DNA of 64,000 bases from Yersinia frederiksenii ATCC 33641 (GCF_000754805.1 NZ_KN150731.1:3769886-3833885); one strand, 5' to 3'. Positions 10,070 through 24,453 are shown, numbered from the stretch's first letter. Translations and numbers: made by a program. The notes: generated from the sequence alone by a model not told the origin.

Positions 10070-10297
10070 CTGGGTACCCGCCTAGTTAAGGAGTGGATTA
10101 ATCTGTGATTAGCGGCCGACAGTTTATCAGGTAAGTAAGACTGTCGGGTAGCTCACCAAAGATAATGCGTAATCTGCCGCAGTTCATGCGTAATCAATTG
10201 CATCTTCTGCTGATAGTGGGTATCACTATTTATCCCTTTGGCACTTGCCGTAACACCAATGATGTTGGGGATGTACTTAAATACTTAGGGGGGGAAG

Positions 10298-11815
10298 ATG
10301 TCTGGGATCGACTTTAAGCAAAAAATCAGTTTTCAGCGACCATTTGGTAAACCCAGTTCGGCTGAAGATGAATATGAGATTACCCGAGTATTTGAGAGTG
10401 ACCGTGGCCGGATTGTAAACTCTGCTGCTATTCGGCGTTTACAGCAAAAAACTCAAGTATTCCCACTGGAACGTAATGCCGCGGTACGTAGTCGGTTAAC
10501 CCACTCATTAGAAGTACAGCAAGTTGGTCGCTATATTGCCAAAGAGATCTTAAATAGGTTTAAGCAGGATAAAAAAATTACTGCCTATGGGCTGGATAAA
10601 CTGCTTGATCCTTTTGAAAGCATTGTGGAAATGGCGTGTCTGATGCATGACATCGGTAACCCACCTTTCGGCCATTTTGGTGAGTCAGCCATTAATAACT
10701 GGTTTACTAAGCAGATGGATCCCAATGGGGGAGGGGCTGAGCCGCGTGGCAAGGATCTTTGTCAGGTTAATACATTAAGGTTGCGGGAAGGGGAGACCGA
10801 ACTCAATATCCTGCGCAGTAAAATCCGCCATGACTTAAGCCAGTTTGAAGGAAATGCACAAGCCATTCGCCTGGTTTATAGTTTATTAAAATTGAATCTG
10901 ACCTATGCCCAGGTCGGTTGTATTCTTAAATACACGAAACCGGCTTATTGGTCAGGTGATATTCCCGCCTCTCATCATTATCTGATGAAGAAACCGGGCT
11001 TTTATCTTGCAGAAGAAGAGTATGTTAAAGACTTACGCCGCGAGCTCAATATGGGGGAATTTAATCGTTTCCCGCTGACATATATTATGGAAGCTGCGGA
11101 TGATATTTCTTATTGTATTGCTGACCTGGAAGATGCAGTTGAAAAAAATATCTTCAGTGTTGAACAACTTTATGACCATATGATGCAAGAGTGGGGCGAT
11201 GTTACACATGGTGATTTGTTTGATAAAGTTGTTGGTAGTGCATTTCGTCAATTAGGGCGGGGGCAGGGGCGGCGTAGTTCAGAAGATCAATTCTTCATGT
11301 ATTTACGCGTGAATACGGTGGGGAAATTGGTTCCTCATGCTGCGCAGCGTTTTATTGATAATCTACCGGCGGTATTTTCAGGCTCGTTTAATCAGGCATT
11401 ATTAGAAGATTCCAGTCCAGCATGTAAATTACTGCAAATTTTTAAGAAGGTAGCGGTAAAACACGTATTTAATTACCCGGAAGTGGAACAGCTTGAATTA
11501 CAAGGATATAGAGTTATTAGTGGCTTGCTTGATATCTATAGCCCCCTACTGGCTATGCCACAATCTGCATTCACGCAATTGGTCGCGGAAGATAGCCATC
11601 GTCAGTACCCGATAGAGACTCGATTGTTCCATAAACTGTCGACTAAACATCGCCTGGCTTATGCTGAATCAGCAGAGCAGTTACGTAAATTACCACCAGA
11701 ACAACATGAGATATATGAATATTATTATCGTGCTCGCTTAATTCAGGATTATATCAGTGGTATGACAGACCTTTATGCCTACGATGAATATCGGCGCTTG
11801 ATGGCTGCGGAATAG
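10298..11815 (+). CDS. dgt: Deoxyguanosinetriphosphate triphosphohydrolase (dGTPase)
   Basis: Dgt hydrolyses dGTP to deoxyguanosine and triphosphate and so affects dNTP pools. The 505-residue protein carries the HD-domain metal site [11 protein letters not shown] (about residues 113-123) with an upstream histidine in [10 protein letters not shown] and a downstream aspartate in [15 protein letters not shown]-rich Shine-Dalgarno (seven Gs then AAG) precedes the ATG. It lies upstream of degP as in E. coli, and about 380 bp separate the two genes. Confidence 0.96.
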   Translation: MSGIDFKQKISFQRPFGKPSSAEDEYEITRVFESDRGRIVNSAAIRRLQQKTQVFPLERNAAVRSRLTHSLEVQQVGRYIAKEILNRFKQDKKITAYGLDKLLDPFESIVEMACLMHDIGNPPFGHFGESAINNWFTKQMDPNGGGAEPRGKDLCQVNTLRLREGETELNILRSKIRHDLSQFEGNAQAIRLVYSLLKLNLTYAQVGCILKYTKPAYWSGDIPASHHYLMKKPGFYLAEEEYVKDLRRELNMGEFNRFPLTYIMEAADDISYCIADLEDAVEKNIFSVEQLYDHMMQEWGDVTHGDLFDKVVGSAFRQLGRGQGRRSSEDQFFMYLRVNTVGKLVPHAAQRFIDNLPAVFSGSFNQALLEDSSPACKLLQIFKKVAVKHVFNYPEVEQLELQGYRVISGLLDIYSPLLAMPQSAFTQLVAEDSHRQYPIETRLFHKLSTKHRLAYAESAEQLRKLPPEQHEIYEYYYRARLIQDYISGMTDLYAYDEYRRLMAAE

Positions 11816-11971
11816 TATGCAAGGAAATTGAGTTTTTAGCTTAATTAACTAAGTTCTGCACCTTTCAAATTCCCGGAGGGAAGGGAGAATCGTTTGTGTG
11901 AATCACTGACGTGGGTATATAGATTTGTAAAGACGGACAATATTTTTTACTTTTCCAATTATTGGTTATCT

Positions 11972-11998
11972 GAACTTCATCCCCCATATTTAATCTTA
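11972..11998 (+). promoter_or_regulatory. Probable sigma-E promoter of degP
   Basis: GAACTTC at 11972-11978, a 15-base spacer, then TCTTA at 11994-11998. This fits the envelope-stress sigma factor pattern (GAACTT at -35, TCTGA-like at -10) with the spacing I recall for the E. coli degP promoter. Transcription would start near 12004, giving a leader of about 190 nt. Confidence 0.6.
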
Positions 11999-12007
11999 CT
12001 ATGCAAG

Positions 12008-12105
12008 ACGACTATATCCTTCTTGCTTGAAGTTGCTGTGCTACTTGCGGTTTTTATTCATCTGAATCACTAAGATGAGTTAGATAATCGGGGTTCGCAT
12101 GCAAT
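12008..12105. repeat. Degenerate ERIC-like element in the degP leader
   Basis: TATATCCTTCTTGCTTGAAG at 12011, then TTCATCTGAATCACT and AGATGAGTTA, follow the order of the clearer ERIC copy at 27.0 kb read in reverse complement. It lies between the probable sigma-E promoter and the degP start, so it would be transcribed. The rest of the 378-bp gap (11816-12193) shows only AT-rich sequence and the promoter. Confidence 0.55.
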
Positions 12106-12193
12106 GCCAACGGCAATGCCAATTCATTTGGGATAAGTCTGTTATATACCATTTATTGATTCATTATTATTTGTATAGCGAGAGCCTGAATAC

Positions 12194-13636
12194 ATGAAAA
12201 AAACAACTTTAGTGTTAAGTGCATTGGCATTGAGCATCGGTTTAGCCATGGGGCCGGTTTCTTCTGCCATTTCGGCAGAGACAGCCTCTTCTAGCAGCCA
12301 GCAGCTCCCTAGCCTGGCGCCAATGCTAGAGAAGGTGATGCCTTCGGTTGTGAGTATCAATGTGGAGGGGAGCACCCAAGTAAGCAATGCGGGTGCTAAC
12401 GGTATCCCACCACAGTTCCAGCAGTTCTTTGGCGATGACTCGCCTTTCTGCCAAGACGGTTCACCGTTCCAGGCTTCACCAATGTGTCAAGGTGGGCCAG
12501 GTAGCAAAGGTGGCATGCCAAGTAAGCAGGATTTCCGTGCGCTCGGTTCGGGTGTAATTATTGATGCCGCTAAGGGTTATGTCGTTACCAATAACCATGT
12601 AGTAGATAATGCAACAAAAATTAACGTCAAGCTGAGTGACGGTCGCAGCTATGAAGCAAAAGTTATCGGTAAAGATCCACGCACTGATATTGCGCTGTTG
12701 CAGCTGAAAGATTTTAAAAACCTGACCGCGATTAAGATTGCTGATTCCGATCAGTTGCGCGTGGGGGATTATACCGTAGCTATCGGCAACCCTTATGGTC
12801 TGGGTGAAACCGTCACGTCCGGTATTGTATCGGCTTTGGGCCGTAGTGGCTTGAATGTGGAAAACTACGAAAACTTTATCCAGACTGACGCGGCCATTAA
12901 CCGTGGTAACTCAGGTGGTGCATTGATCAATCTGAATGGTGAGTTGATCGGTATTAACACCGCGATTCTAGCACCAGATGGCGGGAACATCGGTATCGGT
13001 TTTGCTATCCCCAGTAACATGGTGAAAAACCTGACATCTCAGATGGTTGAGTTTGGTCAAGTGAAACGCGGTGAGCTGGGTATCATGGGCACAGAGCTGA
13101 ATTCTGAATTGGCGAAAGCCATGAACGTAGATGCACAGAAAGGTGCCTTTATCAGTCAGGTACTGCCAAAATCTGCTGCTGCTAAAGCAGGGATCAAAGC
13201 AGGCGACGTGATTGTCAGCATGAATGGCAAAGCTATCAACAGCTTCGCCGGTTTCCGTGCTGAAATTGGTACTCTGCCAGTGGGGAGCAAAATGACCCTA
13301 GGCCTGCTGCGTGATGGCAAACCGGTCAATGTTGAAGTGACACTGGAGCAGAGCAGCCAGACTCAGGTTGATTCCGGTAATCTCTACACTGGCATCGAAG
13401 GTGCTGAACTGAGCAATTCTGATGTTAATGGTAAGAAAGGTGTGAAAGTCGATAGCGTGAAAGCCGGTACTGCTGCTGCACGTATTGGCCTGAAAAAAGG
13501 CGACATCATCATGGGTATCAACCAGCAACCGGTTCAGAACCTGGGTGAGCTGCGTAAAATCCTTGATACCAAACCATCGGTATTGGCGCTGAATATTCAG
13601 CGTGGTGATACCACGCTGTACTTACTGATGCAGTAA
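12194..13636 (+). CDS. degP: DegP (HtrA), periplasmic serine endoprotease and chaperone
   Basis: DegP degrades or refolds misfolded envelope proteins in the periplasm and is needed at high temperature; in Yersinia it contributes to stress survival. The 480-residue protein has a signal peptide (cleavage after SAISAE region, about 28), a chymotrypsin-like protease domain with His in VVTNNHVVDN, Asp in RTDIALLQL and Ser in RGNSGGALI, and two PDZ domains (about 285-370 and 390-475). The LA loop contains the usual cysteine pair (CQDGSPFQASPMC). The sequence upstream suggests sigma-E control. Confidence 0.97.
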   Translation: MKKTTLVLSALALSIGLAMGPVSSAISAETASSSSQQLPSLAPMLEKVMPSVVSINVEGSTQVSNAGANGIPPQFQQFFGDDSPFCQDGSPFQASPMCQGGPGSKGGMPSKQDFRALGSGVIIDAAKGYVVTNNHVVDNATKINVKLSDGRSYEAKVIGKDPRTDIALLQLKDFKNLTAIKIADSDQLRVGDYTVAIGNPYGLGETVTSGIVSALGRSGLNVENYENFIQTDAAINRGNSGGALINLNGELIGINTAILAPDGGNIGIGFAIPSNMVKNLTSQMVEFGQVKRGELGIMGTELNSELAKAMNVDAQKGAFISQVLPKSAAAKAGIKAGDVIVSMNGKAINSFAGFRAEIGTLPVGSKMTLGLLRDGKPVNVEVTLEQSSQTQVDSGNLYTGIEGAELSNSDVNGKKGVKVDSVKAGTAAARIGLKKGDIIMGINQQPVQNLGELRKILDTKPSVLALNIQRGDTTLYLLMQ

Positions 13637-13690
13637 TCACTATTAATAAAGTATTAGGTATCCATACTTTCATTCCATGAATACCTTAAC

Positions 13691-13724
13691 AAAGGGCACA
13701 GTCGATTATCGCTGTGCCCTTTTC
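13691..13724. terminator. Bidirectional terminator between degP and barA
   Basis: AAAGGGCACAG pairs with CTGTGCCCTTTT around a ten-base loop, with A and T runs on the two sides. It serves the convergent degP and barA genes. Confidence 0.88.
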
Positions 13725-13757
13725 ATTTCTATTGCTAGTACTGTGCTGGCGTGAGCA

Positions 13758-16520
13758 TTAGATTGCGTCCAAATAATTTCTGGCGGCATAGCGAACATTG
13801 TCCATCTCATCTAACAACTCAAGCCACTCTGGTTGTAGATCTTGTAAATCTGTTTGTCGGCGTAATTGCTGCTCAATCGTCATACACAGCTGTTTCAATC
13901 GCGGCACACCGCTGCATGCACAGCTACCATGGAATTTATGAATTAGACTCAGAATATCATCGTCATGGGCACCTGCCAGAATAGCCTGCACACGGCCTGT
14001 CACTTGTGGCATAAAATCTAGCAACATGGTTAAGAGGTCTTTAGCGAGTGTCTCTTTATTTGCTGCTTGCCTGACGGCCAGTATCCAGTCTATTGACCCT
14101 TCATATTCTGATTGCGCAATGGGTTGGATATCCATCTCCTCTTTGAGCTGTGGAAAACTGTCGGGCTGATAGCGCGAAAGTGCCTGTATCAGTCGGGCTT
14201 CATCAATAGGTTTTGCCAGATAATCTGCCATTCCTAATTTTAACAACTGTTCTTGCTGCCCCCTAACTGCGTGAGCAGTGACGGCGATAATGGGGGTGTC
14301 TTGATGATGTGACATCTGATGGATAATTTCACTGGCGCGGATCCCGTCGATTTCCGGCATTTGAATATCCATTAAGATAATATCCAGTGTATTTTCTCGG
14401 GCATAAGCAATGGCTTTAGCCCCGCTGTCACACAACATCGTTTCTTCAACTAATTCTTCTAACAAAGTGCCAATTAATTTTAGGTTAGCTGGGTTGTCAT
14501 CAACAGCCATCACTTTGAAAGGAAGTTTGGGTAGTTTGCGTGGTTGTTCTGTGATTGGAGATATACAATTATCTGATTCATAAGATAATAAAGGAATCAG
14601 GCGGTTGGATGACATGGGTTTAATCAAGCACGCTTTCGCACCAATCTGTTTAAGTTGTTCCGCCTCAACCTGTGATTGGCTTGGCAGAGCCAGAATGACT
14701 TGCTCTGAAATCTTCAAGGCGGCGATCAGTTTATCTTGATGAACAGCCATATTATTGCGAAATGGAATGGGTACCCCTACCAGCAGGAAATCATAATGTT
14801 GCTTTGGCAATTGAGCTAACGTCAGACTGTGGGTTATCTGCAAAGGAGTTATACTGAGGATATCCAGTGTTGCCCTCGCCGCTGCGGCATTACGCTCAAT
14901 ATAAGCCAGAGTTTTACCTACCAGATGTGACATATCCGGCTGGCGGTAGTGGACGGCTTCATTGAGATCCAAAGTGAGGTGGAATCTGAAGGTAGAGCCG
15001 CGATCGACCTGGCTGTGGAAGTTGATCTCGCCGCCCATTTCTTTGACCAACCTTTCGGTAATGACCAAGCCAAGCCCGGTTCCACCGTGACGGCGTGAGA
15101 TACTGGCATCGGCCTGACGAAAAGCTTGGAATAACTGACTCTGTTGGGATTCCGAGATACCAATACCGGTATCGTGAATCTCTACTACGATGGTCACTTG
15201 CTGTGTCGTTTTAGCCTGCACCGCTACCAGAATGTCAATATTGCCCTGTTCGGTGAATTTAATTGCATTACCCAGCAAGTTGGTGATGATTTGCTGCAAA
15301 CGCATGGCATCTCCGATGACTTGCTCCGGGACATCCTTATTAACATGCAGCGTCAGTTCCAGACCTTTTTCGTGGGCGGTATGTGCCAGCAAAATAATGA
15401 CTTCATCTAGCGCACCCCGCAATGGGAAAGGGATATGCTCAAGAACCAGTTTTTCGGCTTCCAGTTTGGAGAAGTCCAGAACGTCATTAATGATGCATAA
15501 CAGATTATTGGCTGACCGCTGAATAGTTTGTAAATAGTCTGTTTGGGTTGGAGTCAGTGAGGTTTTCAATGTTTGGCGGGTAAAACCAATCACCCCATTG
15601 AGCGGCGTTCGTAACTCATGGGACATATTGGCCAGGAATTCAGATTTAATTCTCGCTGCTTCTTGCGCCCGCTTTTTCGCCAGCCCCAATTCGACGTTTT
15701 GGATCTCCATCTGCTCTAGTGTTTCACGCAAGTCTGAAGTCGCCTGGTCGATATTTTGCTGCATCTCTTCGTGGTAGGCCGCCAATGACATGGCCATCGA
15801 GTTAATACCGTTTTTCAGAATATTCAACTCACCGAGCATATGCCCTTCAACGCGGCTGTCTAACTGTCCACGACGAATGCGGTCAACGGCATTGACCATA
15901 TTACGGATGGGGCCGGTGACATCGCGCATCAAGCGATAAGCAAATAAAATGGCCACGCACATGCAGAACAGCAGTAACAGAGTTGAAATAAAAATTTCTT
16001 TATATTGCTGCAGGCGCACTGATTGTAAGTCCAAATCCATAGCGATATAGCCCAATGGCCGGTTCGTGATATCTGAATCCGATGTACGGTCACTGGATAG
16101 ATTGGATTCCGAAACGATAGGCATCCGCATAATTAAGGAATCGCCACGATAGGAAAGCATCAGCGAACTGGGGATCGAGTCGTCTTTGGGTAATCTTAAT
16201 TGTGAGGAATTGTAATTATAGTTAGATGTGACAAAAAGATTATTATCCGCGTCAAAAACCGATATTGACCGAACAATATTCGAGTGTCTGCGATGAAGAA
16301 GATTAATCAACTGACGCACGGTATCGCGATTGCGAAAGGTCATTCCATACTCACTGGCAACCGCCAGCGGTTCGATGATATTGGTGCCTGCATTAACTAA
16401 TTGTTTTTGTAGCTCATTATAACGATTGACCATAAAGGAAGTACTGAGTAACAGCCCAAGAAGCAGCGTGGGGGCCAAGATTAAAATCATCATGCGCGCG
16501 CGAAGACTGTATTTGGTCAT
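13758..16520 (-). CDS. barA: BarA, hybrid sensor histidine kinase of the BarA/UvrY system
   Basis: BarA phosphorylates UvrY, which activates the csrB/csrC small RNAs and so relieves CsrA control of metabolism, biofilm and virulence. I start it at 16520 ([17 protein letters not shown]), giving 920 residues, close to E. coli BarA. Domains in order: TM1 near 10-30, periplasmic sensor, TM2 near 165-190, HAMP, HisKA with the phospho-accepting His in [15 protein letters not shown], HATPase, a receiver with Asp in [12 protein letters not shown], and a C-terminal HPt with His in [12 protein letters not shown]. It is divergent from rlmD with only 56 bp between them. Confidence 0.96.
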   Translation of the reverse strand: MTKYSLRARMMILILAPTLLLGLLLSTSFMVNRYNELQKQLVNAGTNIIEPLAVASEYGMTFRNRDTVRQLINLLHRRHSNIVRSISVFDADNNLFVTSNYNYNSSQLRLPKDDSIPSSLMLSYRGDSLIMRMPIVSESNLSSDRTSDSDITNRPLGYIAMDLDLQSVRLQQYKEIFISTLLLLFCMCVAILFAYRLMRDVTGPIRNMVNAVDRIRRGQLDSRVEGHMLGELNILKNGINSMAMSLAAYHEEMQQNIDQATSDLRETLEQMEIQNVELGLAKKRAQEAARIKSEFLANMSHELRTPLNGVIGFTRQTLKTSLTPTQTDYLQTIQRSANNLLCIINDVLDFSKLEAEKLVLEHIPFPLRGALDEVIILLAHTAHEKGLELTLHVNKDVPEQVIGDAMRLQQIITNLLGNAIKFTEQGNIDILVAVQAKTTQQVTIVVEIHDTGIGISESQQSQLFQAFRQADASISRRHGGTGLGLVITERLVKEMGGEINFHSQVDRGSTFRFHLTLDLNEAVHYRQPDMSHLVGKTLAYIERNAAAARATLDILSITPLQITHSLTLAQLPKQHYDFLLVGVPIPFRNNMAVHQDKLIAALKISEQVILALPSQSQVEAEQLKQIGAKACLIKPMSSNRLIPLLSYESDNCISPITEQPRKLPKLPFKVMAVDDNPANLKLIGTLLEELVEETMLCDSGAKAIAYARENTLDIILMDIQMPEIDGIRASEIIHQMSHHQDTPIIAVTAHAVRGQQEQLLKLGMADYLAKPIDEARLIQALSRYQPDSFPQLKEEMDIQPIAQSEYEGSIDWILAVRQAANKETLAKDLLTMLLDFMPQVTGRVQAILAGAHDDDILSLIHKFHGSCACSGVPRLKQLCMTIEQQLRRQTDLQDLQPEWLELLDEMDNVRYAARNYLDAI

Positions 16521-16576
16521 GGTATTCCAATGTGGGAGAATTAGCAGCTGACGAAACTGATGCTTGATCAATCAAT

Positions 16577-17908
16577 ATGGCGCAATTCTACTCTGCAAAC
16601 CGGCGTGTGACGACCAAACAAACGATAACTGTGACAGTAAACTCTCTTGACCCTTTTGGGCAGGGGGTTGCGCGCCATCAAGGTAAAGCTATCTTTATTC
16701 CCGGAGCTCTGCCGGGAGAGCAAGCTGAAATTGAGCTAGTCGAACAAAAGCGCCAGTACGGCCGCGGTAAACTTAAACGTTTAGTGAACCAATGTAGTGA
16801 AAGAGTCACTCCTCCTTGCCCTCACTTCGGGATTTGTGGAGGCTGTCAGCAGCAACATGCCAGCAGTCAGCTACAGCAACAAAGTAAAGCCGATTCTCTT
16901 CAGCGTCTGATGGTTCGTGAGATGGGTGTTTGTCCAGAATTAGATCCGGTTATTTGTGGGCCAGAATATGGTTATCGGCGGCGAGCGAGATTAGGGTTGT
17001 TGTATCAGCCAAAACGGCAACAATTACAGATGGGGTTTCGCCAAACCGAGTCCCATGATTTAGTCTGTGTGAAATACTGTCCGGTCCTGCGGCCTGAACT
17101 GGAGCGCCTGTTATCACCACTTTATCAATGCTTATCTGCCTTGCAAGCCGTGCGCCGCTTAGGGCATGCCGAACTGGTGTTGGCTGACAATGGGCCATTG
17201 CTGGTTTTACGTCACCTTGATACCCTTAAAGAGGTAGATCGCGTGGCGCTGACTGAGTTTGCAAAACGCGAGCAAGTTGCGGTCTATCTGGCCGCCGACA
17301 GTGACAAGCTGGAAAAACTCTTCGGTGAGGATCCCTATTATCAGATAGAGGGTCTACGCTTAGCGTTTCATCCGCGCGACTTTATTCAAGTCAATGATGC
17401 CGTTAACCAGCAAATGGTGGCTCAGGCTATTGTCTGGCTTGATGTCCAGCCTGATGAGCGGGTGCTGGATCTGTTCTGTGGTATGGGCAACTTCACATTG
17501 CCATTGGCAAAACTGGCGCGAGAAGTGGTCGGCGTGGAAGGAGTTGCGGCGCTGGTGGCGAATGGGCAGTATAATGCATTCAATAACGCGCTACCCAATG
17601 CCTCATTTTTTCATGAGAATCTGGAATCCGATATCAGTTGTCAGCCATGGGCGACACAAGGATTCGATAAAGTATTATTAGATCCCGCACGCGCAGGTGC
17701 GGCCGGGGTCATGTCACATATTATCAAGCTGGCGCCAAAGCGGGTGGTGTATGTTTCCTGTAATCCCACCACGCTGGCACGAGATAGTCAGGTGTTATTA
17801 GCCGCCGGTTACCGTCTTGCTCAGGTGCGAATGTTGGATATGTTTCCCCACACCGGGCATCTTGAATCTATGGCGCTGTTCATACAGGAGCCAGGGGTCG
17901 CAAAGTAG
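16577..17908 (+). CDS. rlmD: RlmD, 23S rRNA (uracil-1939-C5)-methyltransferase
   Basis: RlmD methylates U1939 of 23S rRNA using SAM. The 443-residue protein shows an N-terminal TRAM domain, the four-cysteine [4Fe-4S] site ([14 protein letters not shown] plus an upstream Cys in [11 protein letters not shown]), the SAM-binding [16 protein letters not shown] motif and the catalytic cysteine in [13 protein letters not shown]. It is followed 9 bp later by relA, matching the E. coli order barA/rlmD-relA-mazG. Confidence 0.97.
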   Translation: MAQFYSANRRVTTKQTITVTVNSLDPFGQGVARHQGKAIFIPGALPGEQAEIELVEQKRQYGRGKLKRLVNQCSERVTPPCPHFGICGGCQQQHASSQLQQQSKADSLQRLMVREMGVCPELDPVICGPEYGYRRRARLGLLYQPKRQQLQMGFRQTESHDLVCVKYCPVLRPELERLLSPLYQCLSALQAVRRLGHAELVLADNGPLLVLRHLDTLKEVDRVALTEFAKREQVAVYLAADSDKLEKLFGEDPYYQIEGLRLAFHPRDFIQVNDAVNQQMVAQAIVWLDVQPDERVLDLFCGMGNFTLPLAKLAREVVGVEGVAALVANGQYNAFNNALPNASFFHENLESDISCQPWATQGFDKVLLDPARAGAAGVMSHIIKLAPKRVVYVSCNPTTLARDSQVLLAAGYRLAQVRMLDMFPHTGHLESMALFIQEPGVAK

Positions 17909-17917
17909 GGAGAAGTT

Positions 17918-20152
17918 ATGGTTGCGGTACGAAGTGCACATTTGAATCCGGCGGGCGAGTTTGCTCTCGACGATTGGATCGCCAGCTTGGGGCTCCCCAA
18001 TCCGCAGTCATGTGAGCGATTAGCCGAAACCTGGCGTTACTGTGAGCAACAGACGCAAAACCACCCCGATGCCTCGTTATTGCTGTGGCGCGGTCTTGAA
18101 ATGGTTGAAATCCTTTCCACCCTAAGTATGGATAACGACAGTATGCGCGCGGCGCTACTGTTCCCGCTGGTGGATGCCAATGTGATTGATGAAGCCACAT
18201 TGACCGAACAGTTCGGCAAAAGCATTACTTATCTGGTGCACGGTGTGCGCGATATGGATGCTATCCGTCAGTTGAAAGCCACCACCAACGACTCCATGAG
18301 TTCTGAGCAAGTAGACAACGTGCGCCGTATGCTATTGGCAATGGTGGAGGATTTCCGCTGTGTGGTCATCAAGCTGGCAGAGCGTATTGCTCATCTGCGT
18401 GAAGTCAAAGATGCGCCAGAAGATGAGCGCGTGCTGGCGGCCAAAGAGTGCTCCAATATTTATGCTCCACTGGCTAACCGCCTGGGTATCGGCCAGATTA
18501 AGTGGGAGCTGGAAGACTTCTGTTTCCGCTACCTTCATCCTGATGAATACAAACAAATCGCCAAATTGCTGCATGAGCGTCGTATCGATCGTGAGCAATT
18601 CATTGATGACTTTGTTGCATCTTTGCGTAAAGCCATGGCCGATGAAGGCATCAAAGCCGATATTTATGGTCGTCCCAAGCATATCTACAGTATCTGGCGC
18701 AAAATGCAGAAAAAGTCGTTGGCTTTTGATGAACTGTTTGATGTACGTGCTGTGCGGGTGGTGGTGGAGCGTCTGCAAGATTGTTATGCCGCATTGGGGA
18801 TAGTTCATACCCATTTCCGTCATTTACCTGATGAGTTTGATGACTACGTTGCCAACCCTAAACCAAATGGTTATCAGTCGATCCATACGGTAGTGCTGGG
18901 GCCGCGTGGCAAAACTCTGGAAATTCAAATTCGTACCCGCCAGATGCATGAAGATGCTGAGTTGGGGGTTGCGGCACATTGGAAGTACAAAGAAGGTGCA
19001 GTAGCCGCGGGGCGCTCTGGTTATGAAGGCCGGATTGCCTGGTTACGTAAACTGATTGCCTGGCAGGAAGAGATGGCTGATTCCGGCGAAATGCTGGATG
19101 AAGTGCGCAGTCAGGTATTTGACGACCGGGTATATGTGTTTACCCCGAAAGGCGATGTCATTGATTTACCTGCCGGTTCTACCCCACTGGACTTCGCTTA
19201 TCATATCCACAGCGATGTAGGCCACCGTTGTATCGGTGCCAAAATCAGTGGCCGAATAGTGCCATTTACCTATCAGTTACAGATGGGTGATCAGATTGAA
19301 ATTATCACTCAGAAGCAGCCGAATCCGAGCCGCGATTGGCTTAATCCGAACCTCGGTTACGTCACTACCAACCGTGGGCGCTCTAAGATACATAACTGGT
19401 TTAGAAAACAAGACCGAGACAAGAATATTCTTGCTGGTCGGCAGATGCTGGATGATGAACTCGAGCATATGGATATCAGTCTGAAAGAGGCTGAGAAGCT
19501 GCTGGTACCGCGCTACAACATGAACTCTATGGATGAAGTGTTGGCAGCGATTGGCGGTGGTGATATCCGGCTGAATCAAATGGTGAATTTCCTGCAAGGG
19601 AAGCTTAACAAGCCAACGGCGGAAGAGGCGGATTTAGAAGCATTACGCCATCTGAACAATAAAAATCAGCAACCGGCGCGCAATGCCAATAAAGATAGCG
19701 GGCGCATTGTTGTCGAAGGTGTTGGCAACCTAATGCACCATATTGCCCGCTGCTGCCAGCCAATTCCGGGTGATGAGATTATTGGTTTTATCACCCAAGG
19801 GCGGGGGATATCCATTCACCGCGCGGATTGCGAACAACTGGCTGAATTGCAGTCTCATGCGCCAGAGCGGATTGTCGATGCCGTCTGGGGCGAAAGCTAC
19901 TCCAGTGGTTATTCTTTAGTGGTGCGCGTGACCGCCAATGACCGTAGCGGGCTATTACGTGATATCACCACCATTTTGGCGAACGAAAAAGTCAATGTAC
20001 TGGGGGTTGCTAGCCGCAGCGATACCAAGAAGATGGTTGCAACCATTGATATGGATATTGAAATCTACAATTTGCAGGTATTGGGGCGGGTGTTGGCGAA
20101 GTTGAATCAGTTGCCGGATGTGATCGATGCCCGCCGGCTCCACGGCAATTAA
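17918..20152 (+). CDS. relA: RelA, (p)ppGpp synthetase I
   Basis: RelA makes pppGpp from ATP and GTP on ribosomes stalled by uncharged tRNA and starts the stringent response. The 744-residue length equals E. coli RelA. Domains: an inactive HD-like hydrolase region (ALLFPLVDANVIDE in place of the HD motif, about 87-100), the synthetase domain (FDELFDVRAVRVVV and YQSIHTVVLGP), a TGS domain starting VYVFTPKGDVIDLPAGSTP, a zinc-finger/helical region with HHIARCCQPIPGDEI, and a C-terminal ACT domain. It is probably co-transcribed with rlmD. Confidence 0.97.
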   Translation: MVAVRSAHLNPAGEFALDDWIASLGLPNPQSCERLAETWRYCEQQTQNHPDASLLLWRGLEMVEILSTLSMDNDSMRAALLFPLVDANVIDEATLTEQFGKSITYLVHGVRDMDAIRQLKATTNDSMSSEQVDNVRRMLLAMVEDFRCVVIKLAERIAHLREVKDAPEDERVLAAKECSNIYAPLANRLGIGQIKWELEDFCFRYLHPDEYKQIAKLLHERRIDREQFIDDFVASLRKAMADEGIKADIYGRPKHIYSIWRKMQKKSLAFDELFDVRAVRVVVERLQDCYAALGIVHTHFRHLPDEFDDYVANPKPNGYQSIHTVVLGPRGKTLEIQIRTRQMHEDAELGVAAHWKYKEGAVAAGRSGYEGRIAWLRKLIAWQEEMADSGEMLDEVRSQVFDDRVYVFTPKGDVIDLPAGSTPLDFAYHIHSDVGHRCIGAKISGRIVPFTYQLQMGDQIEIITQKQPNPSRDWLNPNLGYVTTNRGRSKIHNWFRKQDRDKNILAGRQMLDDELEHMDISLKEAEKLLVPRYNMNSMDEVLAAIGGGDIRLNQMVNFLQGKLNKPTAEEADLEALRHLNNKNQQPARNANKDSGRIVVEGVGNLMHHIARCCQPIPGDEIIGFITQGRGISIHRADCEQLAELQSHAPERIVDAVWGESYSSGYSLVVRVTANDRSGLLRDITTILANEKVNVLGVASRSDTKKMVATIDMDIEIYNLQVLGRVLAKLNQLPDVIDARRLHGN

Positions 20153-20174
20153 GTGTGCTATCTGGGGCTACTGC

Positions 20175-20285
20175 GCTTTGGCATATTGATATTGGGCAGT
20201 GCTCGCCCTCCTCATGTACTACGTGTACATTCCGGGGGCTGCGCGCTGGCCGCAATCAATCTGCCTGCGCTCGCTACGCCCTGAC
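20175..20285. repeat. Possible Yersinia intergenic palindromic repeat
   Basis: The relA-mazG gap holds a GC-rich block, unlike the usual intergenic DNA here, with a perfect small palindrome ATGTAC-TACGT-GTACAT at 20214-20230 flanked by CTGCGCGCTGGCCGC and GCTCGCTACGCCCTGAC. I recall similar blocks elsewhere in Yersinia genomes but cannot name the family, and there is no second copy in this window. Boundaries are approximate. Confidence 0.4.
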
Positions 20286-20347
20286 TTGTTGAAGGTTTCT
20301 GGATAGTTCGGCCACGGCACTTTGCCTTGACTTATATAGTGAAAATA

Positions 20348-21196
20348 ATGAATCAAAACCAAAATCAAACTACATCTGACTCGACGGCGTTAGCTTTGCA
20401 GCGGCTGCTGGATATCATGCGCCAACTACGTGATCCAGATCTGGGTTGTCCATGGGATCGTAAGCAAACTTTTGACACTATAGCGCCCTATACATTGGAA
20501 GAAACTTACGAGGTGCTTGACGCGATTCAGCGTAAAGATTTCGACGATCTTCGTGATGAATTGGGTGATTTACTGTTCCAAGTGGTGTTTTATGCCCAGA
20601 TGGGGCAGGAACAAGGGTTATTTGCGTTTGATGATGTTTGCCATGCCATTAGCGACAAACTGGTTCGCCGCCACCCACATGTATTCCCAGATGCGCCGCA
20701 AAACACTTCAGAAACGATGATTGGCAGTGAGGCAGCACTTGCTGGCTGGGAGTCGCGTAAAGCTGAGGAGAGGGCGGAAAAGGCGCTGTATTCGGCTTTG
20801 GATGATATCCCCGATGCACTGCCTGCGTTGATGAAAGCCCATAAAATCCAAAAGCGCTGTGCCGCAGTGGGTTTTGACTGGGACACATTGGGGCCAGTGT
20901 TAGACAAAGTCTATGAAGAGATCGATGAGGTCATGTTCGAAGCGCGACAAGCGGTGGTGGATGAAGAGAAGTTAGGCGAGGAGATTGGTGATTTACTGTT
21001 TGCCACGGTGAACTTATCCCGTCATTTAGGTCATAAAGCTGAAAATGCCTTACAGGCCGCAAATCGTAAGTTTGAACGTCGTTTTCGCCAGGTAGAACAA
21101 ATAGTTAAGGCATCCGGTAAGAGTATGGAAAGTGCAACTCTTGATGAGATGGAACTTGCCTGGCAGCAAGTTAAAAAGCAAGAAACTGAAATGTAA
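20348..21196 (+). CDS. mazG: MazG, nucleoside triphosphate pyrophosphohydrolase
   Basis: MazG hydrolyses NTPs and dNTPs to monophosphates and pyrophosphate; in E. coli it lowers ppGpp and limits starvation killing. The protein is 282 residues from the ATG at 20348 (an upstream in-frame TTG is unlikely). It has two MazG domains: GCPWDRKQTF with EETYEV and ELGDLLFQVV in the first, and EEIDEVMFEAR with EIGDLLFATV in the second, giving the metal-binding ExxE...ExxD pattern twice. The N-terminus is about 18 residues longer than E. coli MazG, with an asparagine/glutamine-rich start. It follows relA as in other enterobacteria. Confidence 0.95.
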   Translation: MNQNQNQTTSDSTALALQRLLDIMRQLRDPDLGCPWDRKQTFDTIAPYTLEETYEVLDAIQRKDFDDLRDELGDLLFQVVFYAQMGQEQGLFAFDDVCHAISDKLVRRHPHVFPDAPQNTSETMIGSEAALAGWESRKAEERAEKALYSALDDIPDALPALMKAHKIQKRCAAVGFDWDTLGPVLDKVYEEIDEVMFEARQAVVDEEKLGEEIGDLLFATVNLSRHLGHKAENALQAANRKFERRFRQVEQIVKASGKSMESATLDEMELAWQQVKKQETEM

Positions 21197-21392
21197 GGTG
21201 TTTTAATTCATTCGACGGATGGTTGTTGAATTTTAATTACGTTAATATATTGAATTATAACGGATAGCAAGACGATGTTCTGCGCGATAAAAACGGTGAA
21301 AACGGCCACTGGTGCGGAGATCATTTGTAGCGAAACCAAGGTTCGGGTATACTACTTTCCCGTCTTGGTTCTTCCATCGTCTTTAAACCTAA

Positions 21393-24420
<3,028 letters not shown>

Positions 24421-24453
24421 TTACTGCGCATTATCTTCTGTAACAGTTGATTG

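Noticed and set aside
17918-20152. RelA as possibly hydrolase-defective by mutation
   Set aside because: The degraded HD motif is the normal state of RelA in gammaproteobacteria, unlike SpoT, so it is not an anomaly.
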